From the NCBI GenBank assembly GCA_016792845.1, contig JAEUKH010000001.1, forward strand, positions 1-64,000: a DNA stretch of 64,000 nt, given 5' to 3'. This DNA comes from Myxococcales bacterium. GTDB taxonomy: Bacteria; Myxococcota_A; Polyangia; Polyangiales; Ga0077539. Shown here in pieces: positions 49,517-57,231 of the stretch (positions are counted from its first letter, which is position 1; each line of letters starts with the position of its first letter). Position numbers and translations under genes: made by a program. The notes beneath the pieces are model-generated. The model searched no databases. It saw only the letters and a program-made list of their open reading frames with translations, and had not been told where the DNA came from.

Positions 49517-50493
49517 CACGCCACCGCCTTCGCAAACATCGCGGCGTGGAAAAGGAAGCTGTCGACCTTGTCGAGCCCACCGTGTTGCTCGATCAGGGTC
49601 AGCAGTCGTCGCAGGTCGCGCACACCACCAGCGCGCTCCACGAGGGCGAGCTGCTCCTGCACCACCGCGAGGCCGCCCCGCTCTTCGACGAAGCGATCAG
49701 CAGCGCTCTCGGTGTGCACCACGGGGAGTCGCAGCGAGAGCACGAGCTCGTCTCCGTGGCGATCAACCGCCTGGACGCGAACGTTGGCGACAGAGGCGAC
49801 GGTGACATTGACGTTTGCTGCCGTCGGCGCTCCCAACACGGGCTCGTGTTGGGGCGGAGGCGTCTCCGGTTGGGCCATGGGGGTCTCCGGTTGGGGTGCT
49901 GGCTGCTCGGCTTCGACCAGCCCGCGGGTAATCTGGCCGTGGGTACGGAGCAGCATGGCTGCCACCTCCTGAGCCACGCCGAGCTTCAGCGCGCCAGCGC
50001 GCGCCCGGGTCCGATGGGAGCCGCAGAAGTCGGGCATGATCTTGCGAGCCTTCGTACCAAGACGCGGCACCTTGGCTCGGTGCTCGCAGCCGCGAACGCC
50101 GCAATCGAGGATCTGTCCCTCGCTGTATCCATCGGCATCCGCCGGCGCCTCTACATCGCCCTCGTCGCCGTCCTCGTCGCTGTCATCCTCGTCATCCTCG
50201 TCGCCGGCGACGAGCGCATCACCTCGTCGCACATCAGGCCCAGGCGACACCAGTGTCAGGGTCTCGGAAACTGGGTGGGCGCGGTGGTACGCCTCCTCGG
50301 CGGCGCGCATCTTCCCCACCAGCGCGGCGACGGCGCCGCTCTTGGTCTCCAGGATCGCGCCGTCCCTCCCGATGGCGGCTTGGCGGTGCGGGCCCCAGGC
50401 TCGCCGAGCGAGGCCCTTGTCCTCGTAGTGCCCAAGAAGAGTGGGCTTTCCGCCCTCCATCACCCACAGGCGATACGGCTTCGTGGCGGTCAC
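49516..50493 (-). CDS. Phage protein of unknown function, 325 aa
   Basis: Three parts are visible: an N-terminal 80-residue domain (PYRLWVMEGGKPTLLGHYED), a very acidic linker (DEDDEDDSDEDGDEGD) and a possible metal-binding patch (CGVRGCEHRAK, DFCGSHRTRAR), then a helical C-terminal part with Leu-rich repeats. No family recognised. The gene overlaps the annealing-protein gene by 4 nt and precedes the ParB-like gene. Confidence 0.65.
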   Translation of the reverse strand: MTATKPYRLWVMEGGKPTLLGHYEDKGLARRAWGPHRQAAIGRDGAILETKSGAVAALVGKMRAAEEAYHRAHPVSETLTLVSPGPDVRRGDALVAGDEDDEDDSDEDGDEGDVEAPADADGYSEGQILDCGVRGCEHRAKVPRLGTKARKIMPDFCGSHRTRARAGALKLGVAQEVAAMLLRTHGQITRGLVEAEQPAPQPETPMAQPETPPPQHEPVLGAPTAANVNVTVASVANVRVQAVDRHGDELVLSLRLPVVHTESAADRFVEERGGLAVVQEQLALVERAGGVRDLRRLLTLIEQHGGLDKVDSFLFHAAMFAKAVA

Positions 50494-51707
50494 GCGGCAC
50501 CGCCCTTCATGACCCGCAGCTGGTGCTGGCTCTTCTTCGGGAGCGGCCCTTCGGCAGCCCAGCGGCTCACGAGGGTGAGCGCGTGGTCGCGATCGAGGGG
50601 GCCGAGGTCACCCGGTGGCGTGAGCGCGACCAGACGGTCAGCGCACAGCTCCAGGTACGCGCGGCCGACGACGCGGCCCCAGCGACGCGCTCCATTTTCG
50701 ACGACCCGCTTCACCGGATACCCCTCGACGTGCGCTCGGAGGGTGCCGGGAGACGCTGCCCAGTTGGGCACCGCCACAAGGGCCTGCGCGCCACCAGGAG
50801 CCGCTGCAGCGCCTTCGCTCGTGCCGCGGGCCTCGGTGGTCGACGGCGCCGACGGCGGGGTGTTGCCGCCACCACCGGAGGGCGGCTGCGGGCTCTGCCG
50901 GGCGATCTCGGCGCGGAGCTTCGCCTGCGACGAGCCGAGGGCCTCAGCGCGGGCCTTGGCAGCATCCCACGCGCGGGTGAGGTGCGACTTCGGCCACTGG
51001 CCTACGTCGCCCCGCACGGCCACCCACAGGGCGGCGAGCTCGGACAGGCCGGGGCGCGTCTCGATGTCGGCGCAGAGCTGCTCGACATCGTAGGTCATCG
51101 GCGGTGCTGGCTCCGTTGACCGCGGCGCGGAACGACTCTCGCTCTCGATGCCCTGCATGGTGGACGCGGGCTTCCCCGCAGGCAGCTCGACACCGGGGAT
51201 GGTCTCCAGCTCGCTCTCGTCGAGGATGCCGAGTCCGAGGATGGACAGCGTCCCGCGGCGCTTCCCCTTGGTCTCCAGCTTCATCAGGATGTTGGCCGGG
51301 TCACCCCAGGGCAACGTGGCCGTGGACTCCTCGGTGCGCCCGTCGGGATGCGTGACTCGCACGCGGCAGTACCCGATCTTCACGCCGCCGAGGTCGAGCA
51401 TCTTCGGGCCGTCGATGATCTCGCGGTTGAGGCGGTGCTTCGCCGCGAGCTGATCGGTCGCGCCACGCGTGGCGTAGAGCACCTGCTTTCCGTTGAGCGT
51501 GAGAAACTGCACCGGCGAGAAGAGCGGGTTGAGACCCAGCGCGTGGCAGATGCCAGCGAGCACCGCCTCCTTCTCCTTCGGGCTCATCGCGGCCGTGTCT
51601 TTGCCGCCCGCAGCCATGCGGTGCACCGCGCCCACGCCCTGCTCGATGATGTCATCGATCGACGGCACCACCTCGACGACCTGGCTGCTTTCCTTCGAGC
51701 GCTCCAT
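50490..51707 (-). CDS. RecT/Red-beta-like single-strand annealing protein (tentative)
   Basis: The 405-aa protein has ALGLNPLFSPVQFLTLNGKQ and the segment LMKLETKGKRRGTLSILGLG followed by LDESELETIP, features I associate with phage recombination proteins of the RecT/Bet type. ATG 51707 overlaps the preceding stop and has AGGAGG upstream. The C-terminus is Pro/Gly-rich then a conserved helical block. The assignment rests on remembered motifs, not on an alignment. Confidence 0.5.
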   Translation of the reverse strand: MERSKESSQVVEVVPSIDDIIEQGVGAVHRMAAGGKDTAAMSPKEKEAVLAGICHALGLNPLFSPVQFLTLNGKQVLYATRGATDQLAAKHRLNREIIDGPKMLDLGGVKIGYCRVRVTHPDGRTEESTATLPWGDPANILMKLETKGKRRGTLSILGLGILDESELETIPGVELPAGKPASTMQGIESESRSAPRSTEPAPPMTYDVEQLCADIETRPGLSELAALWVAVRGDVGQWPKSHLTRAWDAAKARAEALGSSQAKLRAEIARQSPQPPSGGGGNTPPSAPSTTEARGTSEGAAAAPGGAQALVAVPNWAASPGTLRAHVEGYPVKRVVENGARRWGRVVGRAYLELCADRLVALTPPGDLGPLDRDHALTLVSRWAAEGPLPKKSQHQLRVMKGGAA

Positions 51708-52015
51708 CACGCCACCTCCTCGCCATCGCGCCAGCCCTCAACGTGCTTGTCGAGCAGCCGCTCCAAGCGATCGACTTGCAGCTCCAACTTCTCCCAGCGC
51801 GGCTTACGCGTATCGACGCAACTCAACGAAGCCTCGACATCCGCTTCGCAATGACCCGTCGCCGCCATCTGCGCCGAGACCACGCGCTGGTACGACTCGG
51901 TGCCCCACCCCATCAGGTAGGCGATCTCTGCATCGTGCCGCATCCTATGCGCGATCTGAGCCACGGCGTCTCGGTCCGCACTGCCCGTCTTGGGCGCGCT
52001 TCCTACGTCCTTCAT
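51707..52015 (-). CDS. Small phage protein, 102 aa
   Basis: ATG 52015 has a perfect AGGAGG Shine-Dalgarno 6 nt upstream. The protein is mostly helical (RMRHDAEIAYLMGWGTESYQ, LELQVDRLERLLDKHVE) with a C-terminal coiled-coil-like segment. The stop overlaps the next gene (TGATG). No family recognised; probably a partner of the annealing protein. Confidence 0.65.
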   Translation of the reverse strand: MKDVGSAPKTGSADRDAVAQIAHRMRHDAEIAYLMGWGTESYQRVVSAQMAATGHCEADVEASLSCVDTRKPRWEKLELQVDRLERLLDKHVEGWRDGEEVA

Positions 52016-52137
52016 CACAAACCTCCTGGGACCGCGGGGTCCGTCCTGCGTCCCGGTGACCGGCGAGACTGGTGGCGCTCGGGGGAGAGCGCTGTCTCGC
52101 TGGTCACCGCGGCGCAGGCCGCTCCTGTCAGCTCCTG

Positions 52138-52317
52138 TCAGCGCACCAGGCGCATCGGCTTGTAGTGGCGCAGCCGCTCGACGATGCGCAGCGCCATGGT
52201 CAGGCGCTCGGTGTGGAGGTGATCGAGCAGGAGCCCAGCGAGCAGCACCTCGATCACCTCCAGGCGCTCGTCGGGCGTGTAGCTCTGCGCCTCGCGCAAC
52301 AGCTCCGGGCGGATCAC
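52138..52317 (-). CDS. Small helical phage protein, 59 aa
   Basis: GTG 52317 overlaps the stop of the preceding gene (GTGA). The protein is a single amphipathic helical unit (LEVIEVLLAGLLLDHLHTER). It resembles short phage regulators; no motif to assign. A 122-bp stretch to the next gene has no feature seen. Confidence 0.5.
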   Translation of the reverse strand: MIRPELLREAQSYTPDERLEVIEVLLAGLLLDHLHTERLTMALRIVERLRHYKPMRLVR

Positions 52318-52484
52318 GCCATCTCTCCGAAGGAGGGCGCCATCTGCTCGGCGACAGCGGGCGTCCCGCCGCCCTCGTCGCCTACCTCCACGAGCACCTC
52401 GACCCAGCGCCCACGCGGGTCGCCCAGGGCGGCGTCGGCGATCTCGCGCAGCGTCGCAGCTACCTCTCGCTCGGCGGCGCTCAC
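52314..52484 (-). CDS. Small acidic phage protein, 56 aa
   Basis: GTG 52484 overlaps the upstream stop and the protein's own stop overlaps the next GTG. Sequence begins SAAEREVAATLREIADAALG. It has no recognised motif. Strict overlaps are the main support. Confidence 0.5.
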   Translation of the reverse strand: MSAAEREVAATLREIADAALGDPRGRWVEVLVEVGDEGGGTPAVAEQMAPSFGEMA

Positions 52485-52915
52485 AGCGCACCGTCGCAGT
52501 CGTCGCAGTCGTCGCAGTCGTCGCAGTCGTCGCCCGGCGACCGGGCCACACCGCGGCCGTCGCAGCCCGCGCAGGGGCGGCCGTTCATCGCAGCGCCGGT
52601 GCCGCGGCACTCGCCGCAGTCGTGGGCCGTCGTGGTGTCGATCTCGTCGGCCGCCGAACTGGCGCAGTCGTACGACCCGCAGTCGGGCGCCCCGCACCCG
52701 GGGCACGGCTGCGAGTAGCGGGTCGCGACCAGGGGCCGCAGAGGCGCGGCCGGGATGGCTGCGATCACGGCAGCGGCGAGGATCGCCGAGCGTGCGTCGA
52801 GGCCGCCGAGCCGTCGGCCTGCGCGGGCCGCGTCGCCGCTCAGCAGGTCAGCGTAGATCTCGTAGCGGTGAGCGGGGGTGGAAGGGGGAGAAAAGTCGAA
52901 TCGCGGGTGAGCCAC
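52481..52915 (-). CDS. Cys-rich zinc-finger phage protein, first gene of the leftward operon
   Basis: The 144-aa protein has CPGCGAPDC and a DnaJ-type CGECRGTGAAMNGRPCAGC knuckle (CxxCxGxG), so it probably binds two zinc ions. It ends with DDC repeated four times, from a 9-bp tandem repeat. It is the first gene after the control region at 52940-53010, which holds TATGC operator sequences. No family beyond the zinc motif. Confidence 0.6.
   Translation of the reverse strand: MAHPRFDFSPPSTPAHRYEIYADLLSGDAARAGRRLGGLDARSAILAAAVIAAIPAAPLRPLVATRYSQPCPGCGAPDCGSYDCASSAADEIDTTTAHDCGECRGTGAAMNGRPCAGCDGRGVARSPGDDCDDCDDCDDCDGAL
52493..52528. repeat. 9-bp tandem repeat, four copies
   Basis: GTCGCAGTC is repeated four times in the end of the zinc-finger gene, encoding DDC x4. 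Slippage-prone but in frame (9 bp). Confidence 0.85.
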
Positions 52916-52992
52916 AGGGTCTCCGGCCCGAGGCGGTGAGTGCCTCGGGACAACCCCATTATGCGCGGTTCGATAATCTATGCAAGATGGTC

Positions 52993-53008
52993 TATGCGTT
53001 TTTCGCTA
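52993..53008. promoter_or_regulatory. Operator-like sequence upstream of the leftward phage operon
   Basis: TATGCGTTTTT at 52993-53003 is identical to the first 11 bases of the perfect inverted repeat at 54001-54016; here the right arm is degraded (CGCTA). TATGC also occurs at 52960-52964 and 52979-52983. These would be repressor sites for the leftward promoter. Confidence 0.6.
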
Positions 53009-53014
53009 AAGCCT

Positions 53015-53482
53015 TCATGCAGCGCTGCATTGAGCCATCCGCATTCGCATCGCGGCCACCCAACCCTCGGTCCCGGCAAAGGCTGCGAGGTCCAGCACAT
53101 TGGACGCTCTCTGGGCTCGCAGCATCGATCGGGGCACCGCAATTGCGAGGGTGAGGAACCAGACATCACCGTGATTGTGCGCCCATCCCAGGCGATCGAG
53201 GAGGAGGTGCGCGAGTTCATGAACGATCCGCAGTGAAAGCAAAGACCGCGAGATGGCTGGCCGGACTAGTAGCAGAGACATCGACTTGAGGGCCAAGCCG
53301 TCCACCTCCACTGGCAGCCCTGGCTCGATGGCAACCTCCACGCCTTGCCCCCCAGCCAGACCTACCGCCGAGTCGTCGATGCGCTCCTCATGGACGTGCT
53401 CTGCAACCGCTTCCAGAAGCGCGAGATCACAGCGGGGCGGGCACCCCTCAAGCTCTTCCGCGACCAAAGCTCCGAGCGACAT
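53015..53482 (-). CDS. ImmA/IrrE-family metallopeptidase
   Basis: The 155-aa protein has the zinc protease motif H88-E-L-A-H92 (RIVHELAHLLLD) and a second His downstream. ImmA proteins cut CI-type repressors (ImmR) to induce a mobile element. The position, 33 nt after the CI-like gene on the same strand, fits an ImmR/ImmA pair. An ATGCAGCGCTGCAT palindrome lies across its end (53017-53030). Confidence 0.8.
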   Translation of the reverse strand: MSLGALVAEELEGCPPRCDLALLEAVAEHVHEERIDDSAVGLAGGQGVEVAIEPGLPVEVDGLALKSMSLLLVRPAISRSLLSLRIVHELAHLLLDRLGWAHNHGDVWFLTLAIAVPRSMLRAQRASNVLDLAAFAGTEGWVAAMRMRMAQCSAA

Positions 53483-53515
53483 GGCTCTAAGAGTCCGGCT
53501 GATCGACCGGGCGTA

Positions 53516-53989
53516 TCAACGCCCTCGTCGAATCCTGTGACGTAGTACGACACGAGCCAGGGCTTCTACGGACGCGACGGTCAGCGGCAGGTTGAGTCGC
53601 TGCATTGAGCCCGAAGCGCGAATCTCGGTCAAAACATCGCGGGGAATCTCCGGATGAGCCGCGAGAACTTCCTCCTCCAGCTCCACCCACTCCGGACGCG
53701 CCGATTGGGTCGGCTTCGCATCTCCGTCTCGCTCAACGCGGAGCTCCGCCGTAGCACTTTCCTGCACGTGGCTCGGTCCAGGATCGTCCGACTCTCCGGC
53801 CAAGTACTCCTCGGTTGTGTCGAGGGCCAAGGCTATCGATCGAAGGGTTTTTGAGTAGCTCTGCACGCTCTCGCCCCGTTCGATCCGCGAGTAGGTGCTC
53901 TGCGCCACTCCCGCCTGTTGGGCGAGCTGCTGCTGAGAGAGGCCCTTGGCCTTTCGAAGCTGACTCACCCGATCACCGCGAATGCCCAT
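53516..53989 (-). CDS. CI/ImmR-like phage repressor
   Basis: The 157-aa protein starts with an XRE HTH (RVSQLRKAKGLSQQQLAQQAGVAQSTYSR, about 6-34) and ends with a helical dimerisation region. ATG 53989 or 54001 are possible starts; 53989 gives the family N-terminus but has no clear Shine-Dalgarno, so a leaderless or near-leaderless mRNA is possible. The operator at 54001-54016 covers its promoter, suggesting autoregulation. Confidence 0.75.
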   Translation of the reverse strand: MGIRGDRVSQLRKAKGLSQQQLAQQAGVAQSTYSRIERGESVQSYSKTLRSIALALDTTEEYLAGESDDPGPSHVQESATAELRVERDGDAKPTQSARPEWVELEEEVLAAHPEIPRDVLTEIRASGSMQRLNLPLTVASVEALARVVLRHRIRRGR

Positions 53990-54000
53990 ACCCACGATCA

Positions 54001-54016
54001 TATGCGTTTTTGCATA
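54001..54016. promoter_or_regulatory. Perfect inverted repeat operator TATGC-N6-GCATA between cI-like and cro-like genes
   Basis: TATGCGTTTTTGCATA has 5-bp arms and a T-rich centre. It overlaps a TATGAT-like -10 of the leftward repressor promoter. A GCATA half-site occurs again at 54067-54071, near CAATC-G-GATTG (54055-54065). Likely bound by the CI- or Cro-like protein. Confidence 0.65.
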
Positions 54017-54084
54017 AGGATGGCGGGCAGAAGTTTGATCGAGTCTTGCATCGTCAATCGGATTGTGCATAATCACCATTCGCT

Positions 54085-54297
54085 ATGACCCAGCTCGAAC
54101 TTCTTCGTCGCCAGCGTGGCCTTCGACAGGCCGATCTCGCCGAGATGGCGGGCGTTCAGCAGTCCACCATCAGTCGCATGGAGCGAGGCGAAGGGGGCAC
54201 CGTCTCCAACGCCCTTCGCGTCTCGAAGGCATTGGGGGCCTCGGTGGAGGACGTCTTCGGCGACCTCGTCTCCGACGCCCACCCAAAGGCCGCCTGA
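54085..54297 (+). CDS. Cro-like regulator, 70 aa
   Basis: The protein is one XRE HTH domain (QLELLRRQRGLRQADLAEMA, QQSTISRMERG). It is divergent from the CI-like gene, the usual phage switch layout. It starts the rightward early transcript. Confidence 0.8.
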   Translation: MTQLELLRRQRGLRQADLAEMAGVQQSTISRMERGEGGTVSNALRVSKALGASVEDVFGDLVSDAHPKAA

Positions 54298-54300
54298 CCC

Positions 54301-54357
54301 GTGGGCGCCCGCATCACCGCTGACCTCGACGACATGACCGTCGACAGGGAGGGCTGA
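54301..54357 (+). CDS. Tiny ORF, 18 aa
   Basis: GTG-start frame reading MGARITADLDDMTVDREG, just after the Cro-like stop. Below normal annotation size; support is position and a weak AAAGG upstream. Could be a leader peptide or chance. Confidence 0.25.
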   Translation: MGARITADLDDMTVDREG

Positions 54358-54360
54358 CTC

Positions 54361-54417
54361 GTGGAGCACGAATCGACCCTCGCACCCGCTGCGGCGCGCA
54401 TGGGGGTGTCGCGATGA
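54361..54417 (+). CDS. Tiny ORF, 18 aa
   Basis: GTG-start frame MEHESTLAPAAARMGVSR with a good GGGAGG upstream; its stop overlaps the next ATG (ATGA). It may couple translation to the following gene. Confidence 0.3.
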   Translation: MEHESTLAPAAARMGVSR

Positions 54418-54899
54418 AGGCTCTGACACCCCAGCGCGTGTCGGCCCGGGCGCGGGTGGCGGCCATCCTCCGCGACACGCTCCAAGCCCGGGTGGACGGC
54501 GGCGACGGCGCGGCGACGCAGCACGCGTGCGCCGATCGCCTCGGGATGGCGCAAGTCTCCTTTTGGCGTCTGCTCGGTGACGGCGACCCGGCCATCGCCC
54601 TCGGCGACGTGGTCGCGCTTGGTGACACCACCGCGATCGCGGTGCTCTCGGCTGTGATCGCGGATCTGCGCGCCCGCGTCGCCGAGCGCCTCCACGGCTC
54701 GCTCGACCTGTGGCGCGTCGTGGCCGAGTGCTCGCAACGCACCGGTGAGCTCGCGGAGGAGGTGACCCGCGCGCTCCTCGATCACCACCTCGATGACCGC
54801 GAGCTCGGGCAGGTGGATGCGCGCCTCGCGGCGATCGAGGCCACCGTGGCGCAGGCCCGCGCGCTCGTCGCGGCGCATCGCCTCCGGAGGCAGCCGTGA
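54414..54899 (+). CDS. Phage DNA-binding-like protein, 161 aa
   Basis: Helical protein with an HTH-like segment (ACADRLGMAQVSFWRLLGDG, about 38-57). The rest is long helices (TGELAEEVTRALLDHHLDDR). Possibly a CII-like regulator or replication factor. ATGA and GTGA overlaps on both sides place it in the rightward early operon. Confidence 0.6.
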   Translation: MKALTPQRVSARARVAAILRDTLQARVDGGDGAATQHACADRLGMAQVSFWRLLGDGDPAIALGDVVALGDTTAIAVLSAVIADLRARVAERLHGSLDLWRVVAECSQRTGELAEEVTRALLDHHLDDRELGQVDARLAAIEATVAQARALVAAHRLRRQP

Positions 54900-56608
54900 C
54901 CCCCACGCTGCGCCACTACCAGGAGGCCTGCGTCACCGCGATGCACGCTGACCTCCAGGCGCTGGGCTCTGCCCTCGGCGTGATGGCGACGGGCACGGGG
55001 AAGACGCCCACCATCGCGACGCTCGCGCGCCGGGTGCACGAGGCTGGCGGCGTGCGGGTGTTGGCGATCGCGCAGCGTGAGGAGCTGCTGCATCAGATCG
55101 CGGGGGCGCTCCAGCGCTTCGCGCCGAAGATGACCTACGGCCTCGACGTGGCGGACGTGCGGTGCTCGCGCGTCGCGATTCCCGACATGGTCATCGCCTC
55201 GGTGGACTCGCTCCAGGGCGCGCGCCTCGCGAGCTTCCCCTGGGACACGTTCGGCCTGGTCATCTGCGACGAGGCTCACCACGCGGTCGCGAGCAAGCAC
55301 CGCAAGATCTTCGACCACTTTCACAGCTCGTGGCGCGCGGGCTTCACCGCGACGCCCGATCGCCTCGACAAAGCCAGCCTCGGCCGCGTGTTCTCGCGCG
55401 CGAGCTTCACCTACGACATCAAGACGGCGATCGAGGAGGGCTTCCTCTCGCCGGTGCGGCAAGAGGTCGTGCATGTCGACGGCCTCGACCTGTCGAAGGT
55501 GCGGAAGGTCTCGGGGCAGCTCTCGGAGAAGGAGCTGGAGGAGCTGCTCTGCGCGGACGACACGCTGAGCGGGATGACGGGCCCGATCCTGGAGCGGTCT
55601 GGTGATCGCGCGGGGCTCATTTTCGCGGTCACGATCCCCCACGCCTATGCGCTCGCACGGCGCCTCAATGAGCAGAAGCCTGGGTGTGCGCTGGTCGTCC
55701 ACGGCGAGCTGTCGAAGACGGAGCGGCGCGCGGCGCTGCGGGCCTACACCGAGGGCGAGGTGCAGTACCTCGTCAACGTCGCGCTGCTCACCGAGGGCGT
55801 CGACCTGCCGCGCACCGAGGTGGTGGCGATGTGTCGGCCAACGCTCTCGCGCAGCCTCTACACGCAGATGATCGGGCGGGGGACGCGCCTCTTCGAGGGC
55901 AAGCCCAACTGCCTCGTGCTCGACTTCGCGGGCAACGCGGGCAAGCACCGGCTGATCTCCGTCGTCGACGTGCTCGCGCCCGACGAAGAGGAGCGCGTCG
56001 TCGAGCTCGCGCAGCGGCTGATGGTCGACGACCCGGCGATGACGCTCTTCGAGGCGCTCAAGCGCGCCCGCGAGCTGATCGAGGCAGAGAAGAAGGCGCG
56101 GGCCCTGGAGCTCGCCGCAGAGCGTGAGGCGAAGGAAAAGAAGATCCGCGACGCCGAGGAGGCATCGCGCCAGCTTCGCCTCCAGCTGGAGACCACGCGG
56201 CGCCGCGACTTTGCGCCGGTCGCCTATGGCGTCACCGAGGTAGACCCGTTCTCGGGCCTCGACGCGATCCTGGGGCTGGTGGTGATCCGGCGCCCCGACG
56301 TCGAGGAGTGGGAGGCCCCCACCGACGGCCAGATCGGCGCGCTGATGAACGCCGGGTACGACCCGGGTGGGCTCGACAGGAAGACCGCGAGCCAGGTGCT
56401 CGACAAGATCTTCGCGCGCCGTGACCGCGGCCTCTGCTCGCTCAAACAGGCCCGCATCCTCAGCCGACACGGGCTGCGACACGACCTCTCTTTCGAGGAC
56501 GCCCGCGCGGCGCTCGACCAACTCGCCTCGAACCGCTGGCGCGTGCCCGCGGACATGAACCCCGACTTCTTCCAACCGAAGCCCTCGGACCTCCGGAGGG
56601 CCTCATGA
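54896..56608 (+). CDS. DEAD/DEAH-type (SF2) phage helicase
   Basis: The 570-aa protein has Walker A ATGTGKT at 31-37, DEAH at 125-128 and helicase motif VI-like QMIGRGTRL near 322-330. It resembles the type III restriction/UvrB-like SF2 helicases used in phage replication. GTG 54896 overlaps the upstream stop. The C-terminal part (YGVTEVDPFSGL) is specific to this subgroup. Confidence 0.85.
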   Translation: MTPTLRHYQEACVTAMHADLQALGSALGVMATGTGKTPTIATLARRVHEAGGVRVLAIAQREELLHQIAGALQRFAPKMTYGLDVADVRCSRVAIPDMVIASVDSLQGARLASFPWDTFGLVICDEAHHAVASKHRKIFDHFHSSWRAGFTATPDRLDKASLGRVFSRASFTYDIKTAIEEGFLSPVRQEVVHVDGLDLSKVRKVSGQLSEKELEELLCADDTLSGMTGPILERSGDRAGLIFAVTIPHAYALARRLNEQKPGCALVVHGELSKTERRAALRAYTEGEVQYLVNVALLTEGVDLPRTEVVAMCRPTLSRSLYTQMIGRGTRLFEGKPNCLVLDFAGNAGKHRLISVVDVLAPDEEERVVELAQRLMVDDPAMTLFEALKRARELIEAEKKARALELAAEREAKEKKIRDAEEASRQLRLQLETTRRRDFAPVAYGVTEVDPFSGLDAILGLVVIRRPDVEEWEAPTDGQIGALMNAGYDPGGLDRKTASQVLDKIFARRDRGLCSLKQARILSRHGLRHDLSFEDARAALDQLASNRWRVPADMNPDFFQPKPSDLRRAS

Positions 56609-56635
56609 ACCACGCCGAACAGAAAGGTCTCTTCA

Positions 56636-56989
56636 ATGTCGTCCAAGATCCAGCGTCTGCCTTGCAAACTGTCCGAGTACGACAAGGCGCAGCGGGCCAA
56701 GCTCGCGACCCAGCTCATCGCCGAGTACAGGTCGAAGGAGGACGCGCAGAAGCTCGCCGCGAAGGAGGCGAATCTGGAGCTCAAGACGCTTCGCTCGACG
56801 CTGGAGGAGGCAGCGCGGGCATCGCGCGAGGGCATCGAGACGAGGGACGTGGAGACGCGCGAGCAGCCCGTCTTCGAGAGCTGGGAGATGGAGACGGTGC
56901 GTCTCGACACCATGGAGGTGATCGACCGTCGGCCCATGACCAAAGAGGAGCACGCGCGGTACCGGCAGGGGACGCTGATCGAGAACTGA
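56636..56989 (+). CDS. Phage protein, 117 aa, coiled coil
   Basis: ATG 56636 has AAAGG about 8 nt upstream. The N-terminal half is a long helix (LAAKEANLELKTLRSTLEE), the C-terminal half has EQPVFESWEMETVRL. No family seen. It lies between helicase and primase genes. Confidence 0.6.
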   Translation: MSSKIQRLPCKLSEYDKAQRAKLATQLIAEYRSKEDAQKLAAKEANLELKTLRSTLEEAARASREGIETRDVETREQPVFESWEMETVRLDTMEVIDRRPMTKEEHARYRQGTLIEN

Positions 56990-57036
56990 ACCACGCCATC
57001 GAGCTCCTGCGGGCCCGTCACATCGCAGCGGGGGTG

Positions 57037-57231
57037 ATGGTGAAGAACAACCCCCCGCCCGTCGGCATCGAGCCGCGGGACCTCAGCGCGTGGGGCTGTC
57101 TCCAGCTCGCGGCTGAAGGGCTCGATGCCCACCTGCTGCATCGAGCCCGCGAAGCCTTCGAGCAGCTCCACGTCTGCCCTGGCCTTGTCCGCTGTCCGCT
57201 CGCACCTCCACCTCGAAGGGTTGCCCAATGA
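57037..57231 (+). CDS. Small phage protein, 64 aa (tentative)
   Basis: ATG 57037 is preceded by GCGGGGG; the protein includes DLSAWGCLQLAAEGLDAHLL. Its stop overlaps the primase ATG (AATGA). A longer frame through 56605 is a shadow of the 117-aa gene for much of its length, so only this tail is proposed. Confidence 0.4.
   Translation: MVKNNPPPVGIEPRDLSAWGCLQLAAEGLDAHLLHRAREAFEQLHVCPGLVRCPLAPPPRRVAQ

Noticed and set aside
52940..53236. 98-aa plus-strand frame
   Set aside because: Overlaps the ImmA-type gene, which has the HExxH motif on the other strand.
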